From: Pseudarthrobacter albicanus
GTDB lineage: Bacteria; Actinomycetota; Actinomycetes; Actinomycetales; Micrococcaceae
Assembly: GCF_018224015.1 (NCBI RefSeq)
Contig: NZ_JAGPOT010000006.1
Coordinates: forward strand, 80,406-144,405
Direction: 5' to 3'
Length of the DNA: 64,000 nucleotides
The translations under genes were made by a program, and so were the position numbers. Below the pieces are notes generated by a model. The model was not told the origin of the DNA and did not search any database. It saw nothing but the letters and a program-made list of their open reading frames with translations. This document shows, piece by piece, positions 53,402-64,000 of the stretch. Each line of letters begins with the position of its first letter. Within the stretch, counting starts at the first letter, position 1.

Positions 53402-54715
53402 CTACAACGCAGTGACGGCTTCCCGCAGGACCGGCGCGAGCCGGCGGACGCCCTCGCGGATGGATTCCGGCGGCACGGCGCTGAAAGCCAGCCGGATCTT
53501 GTTGGACGGTTCATCCGAATGGGTGAATGCCGCGCCGGGAATGAACACGACGCCGGCGTCGATCGCCTTCTGCAGCAGGGGATAGGTGTCCACGCCTTCC
53601 GGCAGCGTGACCCAGACGAAGAAGCCGCCGTCCGGGCGGGTCCAGCTCAGCCCCGCCGGCATGTACTCGTCCAGGGCGGCGAGCATCGCCCCGCAGCGCT
53701 CCCGGTAGAGCCCCCGGTAGGTTTCGATCTGGCCGCGCCAGTCGTAGTCCCGCAGGTAGGCGGACACCAGCATCTGGTTCAGCGTCGGCGGGCAGAGGGT
53801 GACGGCCTCGGCGGCCAGATAGTAGCGGCGCTGCAGGTGGGCCGGGACGAGGGCCCAGCCGATCCGAAGGCCCGGCGCGAAGATCTTGGAAAAGGAACCC
53901 ATGTAGATCACATCGTCCGGATTGGCGGCGCGCAACGGAACCAGGGGCTTTCCGTCGAAGCGGAGCAGGCCATAGGGGTTGTCCTCCAGCACCAGAATAT
54001 TCTCTTGACGGCATATATCAACGACCTGCTGGCGGCGTTCCTGCGAGAGCGTGATGCCGGAGGGGTTGTTGAAGCTGGGGATGGTGTAAAGGAATTTGAT
54101 GTTCTTGCCCGCAGCCTGGAGGGCGGCGATCCTGGCCGCCAGCAGTTCCGGAAGGATGCCGTTCCCGTCCATCGGCACGGTGGCAATCTCAACCTGGTAG
54201 GCCTCGAACGTGTTGAGCGCCCCGACATACGTGGGGTCCTCCACCAGGACGACGTCGCCCGGGTTGCAGAAGACCTTGGCGGCCACGTCCTGGGCCGACT
54301 GCGAGCCCGCCGTGATCACGACGTTCTCGGGCCGTGCATCGAGGATTCCCTCGGCCGCCATGACCTCGCAGATTTGGGCGCGGAGTTCCGGGGTGCCCTG
54401 GCCGTTGCCGTACTGCAGGGCTGTCATTCCCTGTTCGGCGATGATTCCGGCGGCGGTCTGCCCAAGCCGTTCCAGCGGGAGTGACTGAAGGTACGGGCTC
54501 CCGCCGGCCAGCGAGACGAGGCCGGGTCGCATCGAAATGTCGAAGACGTCGCGCACCGCGGACTGCTTGATGTTTGCTGCGCGCTCCGAGAAGAGACTCT
54601 CGTGGCGGTGCGCGGACGTCGCCGCTCGTTCTATTGCATCAATTGCCTCGGCCGGAAGGACTTCTGCGGCGGCATCCAGTGTTTCGTGGGTCACCTTCCC
54701 AAGAATACAACTCAT
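53402..54715 (-). CDS. PLP-dependent aminotransferase (MocR-like aminotransferase domain, no HTH)
   Basis: A 437-residue fold-type I aminotransferase with LQYGNGQGTPELR, VEDPTYVGALNTF, SFNNPSGITL, EDNPYGLLRF and PLP Lys in GSFSKIFAPGLRIGW. It resembles 2-aminoadipate/aromatic aminotransferases. No winged-helix domain is present at the N-terminus. The start is uncertain: ATG 54715 lies within the palindrome ACAAC-TCAT-GTTGT, and GTG 54694 lies further in. The substrate is unknown. Confidence 0.82.
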   Translation of the reverse strand: MSCILGKVTHETLDAAAEVLPAEAIDAIERAATSAHRHESLFSERAANIKQSAVRDVFDISMRPGLVSLAGGSPYLQSLPLERLGQTAAGIIAEQGMTALQYGNGQGTPELRAQICEVMAAEGILDARPENVVITAGSQSAQDVAAKVFCNPGDVVLVEDPTYVGALNTFEAYQVEIATVPMDGNGILPELLAARIAALQAAGKNIKFLYTIPSFNNPSGITLSQERRQQVVDICRQENILVLEDNPYGLLRFDGKPLVPLRAANPDDVIYMGSFSKIFAPGLRIGWALVPAHLQRRYYLAAEAVTLCPPTLNQMLVSAYLRDYDWRGQIETYRGLYRERCGAMLAALDEYMPAGLSWTRPDGGFFVWVTLPEGVDTYPLLQKAIDAGVVFIPGAAFTHSDEPSNKIRLAFSAVPPESIREGVRRLAPVLREAVTAL

Positions 54716-54793
54716 GTTGTCAATAGGAAAACATTTGTTCACGTTTACACCGGGCCGCGTCCTGCCGGGAGCAACCCTGCCGGAGACGCAGAA

Positions 54794-54825
54794 CGCCCCC
54801 GGCCGCATTCCTGCTGCCGGGGGCG
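54794..54825 (-). terminator. Hairpin downstream of the FMN reductase gene
   Basis: A perfect 10-bp GC stem, CGCCCCCGGC (54794-54803) with GCCGGGGGCG (54816-54825), has a 12-nt loop, 41 bp after the FMN reductase stop and upstream of the aminotransferase promoter. The T-tract is poor, so termination strength is uncertain. Confidence 0.6.
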
Positions 54826-54865
54826 AAGCCTGTCCCTACGGGAGTCAAGCCGGAAGTGCCTGGAA

Positions 54866-55429
54866 TCAGGCTGCTGCGACGGTGCGTGCCTCTGCCAGTG
54901 CGTCGAATACGCCCTTGATCTGCTCGACAACCTCGGCGTCATCCTTCGGGTGGACCTCGGCGAAGCGGACCATGGAGCCCGGGACGGCCAGCTTGACGTC
55001 TTCGAGGATCTGGGCGCCGGCGATGCCGGCGGCCTTGCGGGCCTCGTCCTGCGCCCAGACTCCGCCGAACTGGCCGAAGGCGGTGCCGACGACGGCGGTC
55101 GGCTTGCCGGTGAGGGCGCCTGCACCGTACGGGCGTGACAGCCAGTCGATGGCGTTCTTCAGTGCAGCGGGGACCGTGCCGTTGTGCTCGGGGGTGACCA
55201 GGAGCAGGGTGTCGGCCTCGCCGGCGGCGGCGCGGAGGGCGGCCGCCGCGGCGGGAACCTGGCCCTCGACGTCGATGTCCTCGTTGTAGAAGGGGATGTT
55301 GCCAAGGCTCTCGTGGATGACAACCTCAACCTGCTCCGGCGCGTTGAGCTGGATGGCCTCGGCGAGCTTCTGGTTGGTGGAGTCGGCGCGGAGGCTGCCG
55401 ACCAGGGTGAGAACAGTGTTCTTGGACAT
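54866..55429 (-). CDS. NADPH-dependent FMN reductase
   Basis: A 187-residue flavodoxin-fold protein with LVGSLRADSTNQKLAEA (phosphate-binding loop), TPEHNGTVPAALKNAIDWLSRP and GTAFGQFGG, all typical of NAD(P)H:FMN/quinone reductases. It reduces flavin or quinones/azo compounds. Divergent from a TetR regulator, with a dyad operator between. Confidence 0.9.
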   Translation of the reverse strand: MSKNTVLTLVGSLRADSTNQKLAEAIQLNAPEQVEVVIHESLGNIPFYNEDIDVEGQVPAAAAALRAAAGEADTLLLVTPEHNGTVPAALKNAIDWLSRPYGAGALTGKPTAVVGTAFGQFGGVWAQDEARKAAGIAGAQILEDVKLAVPGSMVRFAEVHPKDDAEVVEQIKGVFDALAEARTVAAA

Positions 55430-55505
55430 GTGTACTCCTATGCATCGCGCCGCGCGGTTCCGGCGGCCGGGTGGTGGTGGAGGCCGGTGGGGCCTTCACT
55501 CAGAC

Positions 55506-55527
55506 TAAACGGACTGCGGTCCGGTTA
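55506..55527. promoter_or_regulatory. Candidate TetR operator
   Basis: The 22-bp imperfect palindrome TAAACGGACTGCGGTCCGGT (then TA) lies between the divergent FMN reductase and TetR genes, 28 bp before the TetR GTG. GGAC...GTCC arms and TAA...TTA ends fit a TetR dimer site. Confidence 0.55.
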
Positions 55528-55554
55528 ATATTCCCGGGGGCTAGACTAAGTGGT

Positions 55555-56202
55555 GTGAGCCTCATCCCACTCCGCCCCGGCCTGCCCGACGGGACCCCGC
55601 CCGACGGGACCCCGCCCGTCCGGCGGCCGGGCGCCGGGACCGAGCGCCGCGACGCGGCGCGGAACCGGGAACTTCTGCTCTGCGCTGCCCGCGAGCTCGT
55701 CGAGGAAGGCGGGGCAGGCCGGCTCACCATGGGCGCCCTGGCGCAACGGGCCGGCGTCGGCAAGGGCACCGTGTTCCGCCGGTTCGGCAGCCGTGCGGGC
55801 CTGATGCTGACCCTGCTCAGCGATGCCGAGGCCGAATTCCAGGCACGGTTCATGTTCGGGCCCCCGCCGCTGGGTCCGGGGGCTCCGCCACTTGAGCGGC
55901 TCATTGCCTTCGGGGCTGAACGCATCGCCTGGCTCCTGGAATTCGGGGAGCTGGCGAGGGCCGCCGACGAGTCCGCCGACAACCGGTTCGACGTGCCCGC
56001 GGCCTTGCTCTGCCACCGTCACCTGGAGATGCTGCTGCGCGAGGCGCGCCTCACGGCCGACCCGTGGCTCATGGCGTCGGCGCTGGGCGCGATGCTGGAG
56101 CCGGAGCGCCTGCTCCACGCCGTCCGGGTGCAAGGGGCGGCGCCGGAGCGGCTGGCGGAGACCTGGCGTGAACTCGTCACGCGGATCCTCCGCGCCGCAT
56201 AG
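55555..56202 (+). CDS. TetR-family regulator
   Basis: A 215-residue repressor. After a Pro-rich N-terminus of about 40 residues comes a TetR HTH: RNRELLLCAARELVEE, LTMGALAQRAGVGKGTVFRRF. A variable helical ligand domain follows. GTG 55555. It probably represses the divergent FMN reductase gene through the dyad at 55506-55527 and is released by a quinone or similar ligand. Confidence 0.87.
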   Translation: MSLIPLRPGLPDGTPPDGTPPVRRPGAGTERRDAARNRELLLCAARELVEEGGAGRLTMGALAQRAGVGKGTVFRRFGSRAGLMLTLLSDAEAEFQARFMFGPPPLGPGAPPLERLIAFGAERIAWLLEFGELARAADESADNRFDVPAALLCHRHLEMLLREARLTADPWLMASALGAMLEPERLLHAVRVQGAAPERLAETWRELVTRILRAA

Positions 56203-56559
56203 ACGGCCTGCCGGTCGTCGCCAGCCACATCGCTTCCGATGAACCGTTCATAACGATCCGGTGGCGGACCCATGTTCCTGCACGCCGGGTCCCCTGCGCG
56301 CCATCAGCATGTGGTACTTTGCTCTGGAATGTGACCCGCAACATAGTCCATCAGGGCTCCGCTGCAGGGCCTGTGGGCGGCCGGGCACCCGACGGTCCGC
56401 GATCCCGGGGCGCCAGCTGAACCCCGTGCCGGCCGGGGAACGACGGAAGGACCGATGTTGTGAATAATGTAATGACCCCGGTGCGCAGGAGGGCTGTTCC
56501 GGCCCTGCCCGCGATGCCGGGTATTACATCCACAACCGCGATCCGGAACTAGTCGGCCC
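56203..56559 (+). other. Intergenic region with long imperfect hairpin (56458-56535) before the ABC operon
   Basis: No gene is evident in this 357-bp gap. From 56458 to 56535 the strand can fold into a long interrupted hairpin: TTGTG with CACAA, ATGTAAT (56467-56473) with ATTACAT (56523-56529), ACCC(C)GG with CCGGGT, and AGGGC with GCCCT around a 7-nt loop. It ends 24 bp before the permease start, so it would lie in the 5' UTR. No match to a known riboswitch is claimed. Confidence 0.5.
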
Positions 56560-57546
56560 ATGCTTCGATATCTCGCAAAACGTGCCCTTACGTATGTCGT
56601 GATGATCTTCCTGACCACCTCTGCCGGGTACCTCCTGGCCGTGAGCACGCTGCAGCCGGCGCTGCTGGAGCAGGAGCGGATTCCGCGGCCGACGCCGGAA
56701 CAGGTGGTCAATTCCTTCCGGCTCAAGGGCCTTGACCCGACGCTCAGCCCCTGGGAACGCTACGTGGACTGGCTCACGGGAATCCTCACCCGCTGGGACT
56801 GGGGCCGCAGCCCCAACGGCGCCTACATCAACGCCGAGTTCGGCGACCGGGTGTGGATCTCGACCCGGCTGTTCCTGGCCGCGATCATCCTGACCCTGGT
56901 CATCGGCGTCGCCCTGGGCGTCTACACCGCCGCACGGCAGTACAAGGCCTCCGACCGGGTGATCACCTCCTACAGCTACCTGGTGTACATCGTTCCGGCG
57001 CCGATCGCGTACTTCCTGGTGCAGCTGGGGGCCATCAGCATCAACGAGACGGTGGGCGAGCGGATATTTTTCGTCACCGGGATTTCCACCCCGGGCCTGG
57101 CGGGTGACGGCTGGGCCCGGTTCCTGGACATGCTGGCCCACTATGCGGTGCCGACCTTCGCGATCACGATCGTGGGCTGGGGCGCCTATCAGATCGCCCA
57201 GCGCCAATACCTGCTGGACAACGTCAATGCCGACTTCGTCCGCACGGCGCGGGCCAAGGGGCTGACCCGGAACCAGGCCATCACCCGCCATGCTCTGCGC
57301 GTCTCCTTCATTCCCGTCGCGCAGAGCATCGCGTTCACCGTCCCGGCCATCTTCGCCGGCGGCTTCTTCGCGGAGAAAATCTTCGCCTGGCACGGGATCG
57401 GGTCCTGGTCCATCGATTCGATCGGGCTGCAGGATGTCAACGCTGCGACGGCGACCCTCGCCTACGGCTCCTTGATCTTCGCGATCGGGGCCATCCTCGC
57501 GGACTTTGCCACCACGCTCGTCGACCCGAGAGTGCGCGTGCAGTAA
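56560..57546 (+). CDS. Dipeptide/oligopeptide ABC transporter permease (DppB type)
   Basis: A 328-residue membrane protein with about six helices, an N-terminal helix and a large external segment (PRPTPEQVVNSFRLKGLDPT). The EAA loop is FVRTARAKGLTRNQAITRHALR. Heads a four-gene operon of permease, permease, fused ATPase and lipoprotein. The ribosome binding site is weak, and the start (ATG 56560) sits just after a hairpin leader. Confidence 0.92.
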   Translation: MLRYLAKRALTYVVMIFLTTSAGYLLAVSTLQPALLEQERIPRPTPEQVVNSFRLKGLDPTLSPWERYVDWLTGILTRWDWGRSPNGAYINAEFGDRVWISTRLFLAAIILTLVIGVALGVYTAARQYKASDRVITSYSYLVYIVPAPIAYFLVQLGAISINETVGERIFFVTGISTPGLAGDGWARFLDMLAHYAVPTFAITIVGWGAYQIAQRQYLLDNVNADFVRTARAKGLTRNQAITRHALRVSFIPVAQSIAFTVPAIFAGGFFAEKIFAWHGIGSWSIDSIGLQDVNAATATLAYGSLIFAIGAILADFATTLVDPRVRVQ

Positions 57547-57548
57547 CC

Positions 57549-58543
57549 ATGACGAACCTGTTCGCCAGCGACCCGGCCGCCGTCGCCCAAGAAGCCAAGA
57601 TCGAGAACGACGACGTCGTCATCGCCAAGTCGAGGATCATCCTGCGGCGTTTCCTGCGCAACAGGACCGCCGTGGCCGGCCTGGCCATCTTCCTCGCCCT
57701 GACCCTCCTCTCCTTCATCGGCGGATTCTTCTCCGGGTGGGACAAGGAGGCCATCGACCCCCTCAACATCGGCACGCCGCCGTCGGGGGAGCACCTGCTG
57801 GGCACCTCACAGGCCGGCATCGACCTCTACGCCCTGACCGTCGAGGGGACCCGGATCTCGATCCTCATCGGCCTCGTCGTCGGCCTCGTGTCGGTGCTGA
57901 TCGCCGCCGTCTACGGCTGCACCATGGCCTATTTCGGCGGCAAGGTGGACAAGGTCATGCTGTTCATCCTCGAAGCCCTGATCATGATGCCGGCCCTGCT
58001 CGTCGTGGCCGTGGCCACCAGCGGGGGCGGCATCGGTTTGAAGAAGAACCTTCCCAGCTGGCTGCTGCTGATCATCGTCCTGCTGGTCTTCAGCTGGATG
58101 GGCACCGCGCGCCTGATCCGCTCCCTCTCGCTGTCCCTCATGCAGCGCGACTTCGTCAAGGCCGCCCGGTACATGGGAGTCCCGCCGCGGCGGATCGTCT
58201 GGCGGCACCTCGTCCCCAACATCGGCTCTCTGCTGGTCCTGGACATCACCCGCGGCGTCACGGGAGCCATCCTCGCCGAAGTCGCCTTCTCCTTCATCGG
58301 GATCGGCATCAAGGTCCCGGATGTCAGCCTGGGCGTGCTGATCGGCCAGGCCACGTCCCAGGTCTCCACCTTCCCGTGGATGTTCTGGGTGCCGCTGGCC
58401 GTCATGTTCCTGCTGACCGGTTCGCTGGCCATGATGAACGACGGACTTCGTGACGCGTTCGATCCCAGCTCCGGCTCCATCGGCAGCGCCAATGGGAGCG
58501 CCCGGACGGGCAAGACACAGAAGACCGCAAAGAAGAAGAGCAC

Positions 58544-58547
<4 letters not shown>
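57549..58547 (+). CDS. Dipeptide/oligopeptide ABC transporter permease (DppC type)
   Basis: A 332-residue permease with an N-terminal OppC_N helix (RFLRNRTAVAGLAIFLALTLL) and an EAA loop FVKAARYMGVPPRRIVWRHL. It forms the channel with the preceding gene (2 bp apart). Overlaps the ATPase gene by ATGA. Confidence 0.93.
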
Positions 58548-60816
<2,269 letters not shown>

Positions 60817-60820
<4 letters not shown>

Positions 60821-62514
60821 AGAAACTGACCAGGATCGGCGGCGTGACGGCCATCGTGGCGGCGCTGGCGCTGACAGCCTGTGGCGGCGGCGGCAAGACC
60901 TCCGGCCCCGAGTCCGGCAAGGGCCAGGGGGCGGGCGGCGATCTGGCCAAGCTCATCAGCGTCAACGCCAAGGATGCCAAGGACCTGCAGCCGGGCGGCA
61001 CGGTCACCCTGCCACTGGGCACCCTCGGCCCGGACTTCAACACGTTCTCCACCAACGGCAACACCGGCGACAACGCCGCGCTGCACGGCCCGATCAACCA
61101 GGCCGGCTGCTGGAGCTACGACTTCGACGGCACCGCCACGCCGGACAAGAATTTCTGCGAGGACGTCAAGAGCGAGGTCAAGGACGGCAAGCAGACCATC
61201 ACCATCAAGGTGAACGACAAGGCCACCTACAACGACGGCACCCCGATCGACGTCAAGACCTTCGAGAACACCTGGCAGATGCTCAGGGGCGACAACAAGG
61301 ACATCGACATCGTCACCTCCGGCGCCTACGCGTTCGTGGACTCCGTCAAGGCCGGCGCGAACGACAAGGAAGTCATCGTCACCACCACCCAGCCGGTCTA
61401 CCCGCTGGAATCGCTTTTCGGCGGATTCGTGCACCCCAAGGTGAACACCCCGGAAATCTTCAACAACGGTTTCACGAACAACATGCACCCGGAATGGATG
61501 GCGGGCCCCTTCAAGCTCGACCAGTACGACAGCGCCGCCAAGACCGTCACCTTGGTCCCGAACGAGAAGTGGTGGGGCACCAAGCCTGTCCTGGACAAGG
61601 TTGTCTTCCGCCAGCTGGAGATCAGCGCCGCGATCGCCGCCTTCAAGAACAGTGAAATCGATGCGGTATCCGCCAACTCCGTCACCCCGTACAAGCAGCT
61701 CGAGGGCACGCCGAACTCCGAGGTCCGGCGCGGCCAGCGGCTGTTCGCCGGCGGCCTGAGCCTCAACGCCCAGAAGGCGCCGCTGACCGACGTCGCGATC
61801 CGGAAGGCGATCTTCACCGCCGTCGACCGTGAGGCGCTGCGCAAGGTCCGATTCAACGGCCTGAACTGGGATGAAGTCCTGCCCGGATCGATGATGCTGA
61901 TGCCGTTCTCCAAGTACTACCAGGACAACTACCCGGTCAAGGAGACCGGTCCCGAGGCCGCCAAGAAGGTCCTGACCGATGCCGGCTACCAGCCCAACGC
62001 GGCCGGCATCATGGAGAAGGACGGCGTGCCCGCCAAGTTCAGTGTCAGCAACTTCGGCGACGACCCCACCATTCTGGCGTTCACGCAGACCCTGCAGAAG
62101 CAGCTCCAGGCCGCCGGGATGGACGTCGGAATCGATCAGCGCGCCCTTGCCGATTTCGGCAAGACGATGGGCAGCCGTGACTACTTCCTGAGCGTTTCCG
62201 GGTACGGCGTCGGCCCGGACGCGACGGACACCGTCAAGCAGTTCTACGATTCCACGAATGAGAACAAACTCGGCGACCCCGAGCTGGACGCCGAGATCAA
62301 GAGGCTCTCCAGCATTGCCGACAACGCGGAACGCAACAAGGCGGCGATGGAAGTCGAGAAGAAGCACATGGCGAAGTACTTCTCCTTGGGTCCCCTGACG
62401 AACGGCCCGCAGATCTCCTTCGTGCGCACGGGCCTGGCGAACTTCGGCCCGTCGCTGTTCAAGAGCGCCTCCCAGGTTCCGGACTGGACCACCATCGGCT
62501 GGGAAAAGAAGTAG
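60817..62514 (+). CDS. Peptide ABC transporter substrate-binding lipoprotein (SBP family 5)
   Basis: A 565-residue lipoprotein: signal peptide with lipobox LTAC, lipid-modified Cys22, then a Gly/Ser linker. SBP_bac_5 features follow, such as the segment YNDGTPIDVKTFENTWQML. It captures peptides or other solutes for the importer. It is the last gene of the operon, though the binding protein often comes first. ATGA overlap with the ATPase gene. Confidence 0.93.
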
Positions 62515-62553
62515 CCCGCCCGTCCCGGGTGCCGGCCCCGCCATTGATGGCAA

Positions 62554-62674
62554 CGCTCCCTCAGGTTCCGCAGGGTCTTGAAGAAGGCTCCCTCAGGTTC
62601 CGCAGGGTCTTGAAGAACGCTCCCTCAGGTTTCTGGAGTATGGCGGCGGTGCGGCCTGAGGAAGTGAGGGAGCG
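62554..62674. repeat. 32-bp tandem repeats and inverted copies in an intergenic region
   Basis: A 32-bp unit (CTCCCTCAGGTTCCGCAGGG is its core) occurs at 62554-62585 and 62586-62617, with a third partial copy from 62618. The inverse motif TGAGGGAGCG (62665-62674) pairs with CGCTCCCTCA of copies 1 and 3. A further TGAGGGAGGATCG starts at 62697. The 213-bp gap (62515-62727) thus consists mostly of an interspersed-type repeat; it also serves as promoter region for the oxidoreductase. Confidence 0.8.
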
Positions 62675-62727
62675 TCGGGTGGATCGCTGCGGGAGGTGAG
62701 GGAGGATCGGGCGGTAGTCTATGAGCC

Positions 62728-63783
62728 ATGAGTTCAGAATCCAGCCGGCCCATCCGTACTGCCCTGGCCGGTTTCGGCCTCTCCGGCAGCGTCTTTCACG
62801 CCCCCATCATCGCGACGAACCCGGCGTATTCCCTCGACGTCATCTCCACGTCCGACGCCGGCAGGAAGTCAGCGGCAGCCGGCCGCCACCCCGGGGCCAG
62901 GATGGTGGACACGCCGGCCGGAATCCTGGACCTCGCCGGCGGGCTGGACCTGCTGGTGCTCGGGACGCCGCCGGCCACCCACTACCCCCTCGCGAAGGCC
63001 GCGCTGGAAGCGGGGCTCGACGTCGTCGTCGACAAACCCTTCACGGTGCGCAGCGCCGAGGGCCAGGAGCTGGTCGAGCTCGCGGCGCGGCTGGGGCGGG
63101 TGCTCACGGTCTTCCAGAACCGGCGGTGGGACGGGGACTTCCTCACCGTGAAGTCCCTGCTGGACAGCGGAACCCTGGGCGCCGTGACGCGGTTCGAGTC
63201 GCGCTTTGAGCGCTGGGCGCCGGAGGTGTCCAAGGCCTGGAAGGCGTCCGCGACGGCGGACGACGGCGGCGGGGTGCTGTTCGATCTCGGCACCCACCTG
63301 CTGGACCAGGCCCTCCAGCTCTTCGGCCCGGGCACTGTCACGCACGCTGAACTGGACGCCCGGCGGCCGGGGGGGAAGGCCGACGACGACGTGTTCGTCG
63401 CCCTGCGGCACGATTCCGGCGCAACCAGCCACCTGTGGATGAACATGCTCTGCGCCCAGGAGGGCCCCCGCTACCGGCTGCTGGGCAGCGAGGGCGGCTT
63501 CACGAAGCACGGCGTCGACCCGCAGGAGCCCTACATCATCGCCGGCGGCAGCCCGCTGGACGCCGGGTACGGCGTCGAGGATTCCGGCTGGGCCGGGCTC
63601 CTCGGCCGGGACGGCCACCTGGACAGGCTGCCCACCGAACGGGGTGCCTACCCGGAGTTCTACCGCCTCCTGGCGGACAAGATCCGCGACGGCGGAGCAA
63701 GCTCGGCGCTCCCCGTACCGGTTGATCCCGCGGGACCGGTCGAAGTCCTCAAACTCATTGAGCAGGCCCGTTCGTTGGCTTAA
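62728..63783 (+). CDS. Gfo/Idh/MocA family oxidoreductase
   Basis: A 351-residue NAD(P)-dependent dehydrogenase. Its N-terminal Rossmann fold has LAGFGLSGSVFHAPI, the catalytic Lys is in VVDKPFTV, and the C-terminal alpha/beta domain has LFDLGTHLLDQALQLFG. It would oxidise a sugar, inositol or related polyol. The last 155 bp of its coding sequence are duplicated in inverted orientation at the end of the window (63846-64000). Confidence 0.9.
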   Translation: MSSESSRPIRTALAGFGLSGSVFHAPIIATNPAYSLDVISTSDAGRKSAAAGRHPGARMVDTPAGILDLAGGLDLLVLGTPPATHYPLAKAALEAGLDVVVDKPFTVRSAEGQELVELAARLGRVLTVFQNRRWDGDFLTVKSLLDSGTLGAVTRFESRFERWAPEVSKAWKASATADDGGGVLFDLGTHLLDQALQLFGPGTVTHAELDARRPGGKADDDVFVALRHDSGATSHLWMNMLCAQEGPRYRLLGSEGGFTKHGVDPQEPYIIAGGSPLDAGYGVEDSGWAGLLGRDGHLDRLPTERGAYPEFYRLLADKIRDGGASSALPVPVDPAGPVEVLKLIEQARSLA

Positions 63784-63789
63784 ACAAGA

Positions 63790-63839
63790 CCGGTGGTTGA
63801 GCTTGTCGAAACCCGGGTTTCGACAAGCTCAACCACCGG
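63790..63839. repeat. Interspersed palindrome at the centre of the inverted repeat
   Basis: CCGGTGGTTGAGCTTGTCGA then AACCC and its exact complement form a 50-bp perfect palindrome with no loop. Same core as the element in the E2 gene (47360-47407). Such GGTGGTTGAGC-type palindromes look like a repeat family of this genome. It lies 6 bp after the oxidoreductase stop codon. Confidence 0.85.
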
Positions 63840-63845
63840 TCTTGT

Positions 63846-64000
63846 TTAAGCCAACGAACGGGCCTGCTCAATGAGTTTGAGGACTTCGACCGGTCCCGCG
63901 GGATCAACCGGTACGGGGAGCGCCGAGCTTGCTCCGCCGTCGCGGATCTTGTCCGCCAGGAGGCGGTAGAACTCCGGGTAGGCACCCCGTTCGGTGGGCA
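63846..64000 (-). CDS. Oxidoreductase gene copy, 3' end only (window edge)
   Basis: The minus strand from 64000 to 63846 encodes the last 51 residues of the oxidoreductase at 62728-63783 with identical codons, ending in the same TAA. Only the 3' end is in the window. If the inverted repeat is real this is a second identical gene copy, convergent with the first. If it is an artefact the feature does not exist. Confidence 0.45.
   Translation of the reverse strand, partial: PTERGAYPEFYRLLADKIRDGGASSALPVPVDPAGPVEVLKLIEQARSLA

Larger units (their letters stand above)
63629..64000. repeat. Perfect inverted repeat running to the window end (2 x 186 bp in the window)
   Basis: The sequence 63629-63814 is exactly complementary to 63815-64000 (centre between 63814 and 63815). 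I compared the arms base by base and found no mismatch. It contains the 3' end of the oxidoreductase gene on both strands. The repeat is cut by the window edge, so its full length is unknown. It is either an inverted duplication or a fold-back/assembly artefact. Confidence 0.97.

Noticed and set aside
62554..62710. CRISPR array
   Set aside because: The 32-bp units are immediately adjacent with no unique spacers, and no cas genes are nearby.
63644..63985. Two identical 76-codon genes on opposite strands (63644-63874 plus, 63755-63985 minus)
   Set aside because: They are the same out-of-frame shadow of the oxidoreductase, seen twice because the sequence is a perfect inverted repeat; useful only as a pointer to that repeat.

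Overview
The window is chromosomal DNA from a high-GC actinobacterium, most probably of the Arthrobacter/Pseudarthrobacter group (Micrococcaceae). The indications are the strongly GC-biased third codon positions, frequent GTG starts and stop/start overlaps, a LigC-type DNA ligase, a 180-kDa-class NAD-glutamate dehydrogenase, a CsoR-copZ-copA operon, a QsuB-type fused dehydroshikimate dehydratase and GGTGGTTGAGC-type interspersed palindromes. The genus is inferred from gene content and style, not from a search.

Layout. 1-11 kb: the end of a MATE exporter, small membrane proteins, a divergent CGNR regulator/EamA exporter pair, a copper efflux operon (csoR-copZ-copA, minus strand) with a CsoR-like operator, a universal stress protein with a terminator, a BNR-repeat protein paired with a MoaD/ThiS-like protein, and LigC. 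11-24.6 kb: a compact aromatic/hydroaromatic catabolic region. A putative shikimate/quinate permease diverges from an IclR regulator. Then follow shikimate dehydrogenase-like qsuD and fused qsuB (3-dehydroshikimate to protocatechuate), pcaH-G-B-D-C (mostly overlapping genes), pcaF-I-J and a second IclR regulator (PcaR-like). Together they encode a complete route from dehydroshikimate or protocatechuate to succinyl-CoA and acetyl-CoA.

24.6-33 kb: lipid kinase, ACT-domain membrane protein, MscL, FUSC-type transporter, then an aromatic-acid MFS permease divergent from a third IclR regulator that precedes pobA (4-hydroxybenzoate to protocatechuate). 33-44.5 kb: housekeeping genes (giant NAD-glutamate dehydrogenase, purB with a histidine phosphatase, aminotransferase) plus a small WXG100-like gene coupled to a serine-hydrolase-like protein. 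44.5-52.3 kb: a branched-chain-type 2-oxoacid dehydrogenase operon (E1alpha, E1beta, E2) behind a 42-bp dyad, then the catechol branch (catR-type LysR, catB, catA, flavin reductase). No catC is visible.

52.3-64 kb: a bidirectional terminator, a membrane protein, a second universal stress protein, a PLP aminotransferase, an FMN reductase divergent from a TetR regulator, a four-gene dipeptide-type ABC importer with fused ATPases, and a Gfo/Idh/MocA oxidoreductase. The window ends inside a perfect inverted repeat (63629-64000, 372 bp within the window and possibly longer) centred on an interspersed palindrome. It is either a real inverted duplication or a fold-back sequencing/assembly artefact, and it is the most unusual structure here. 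No rRNA, tRNA, CRISPR array, transposase or phage module was recognised.
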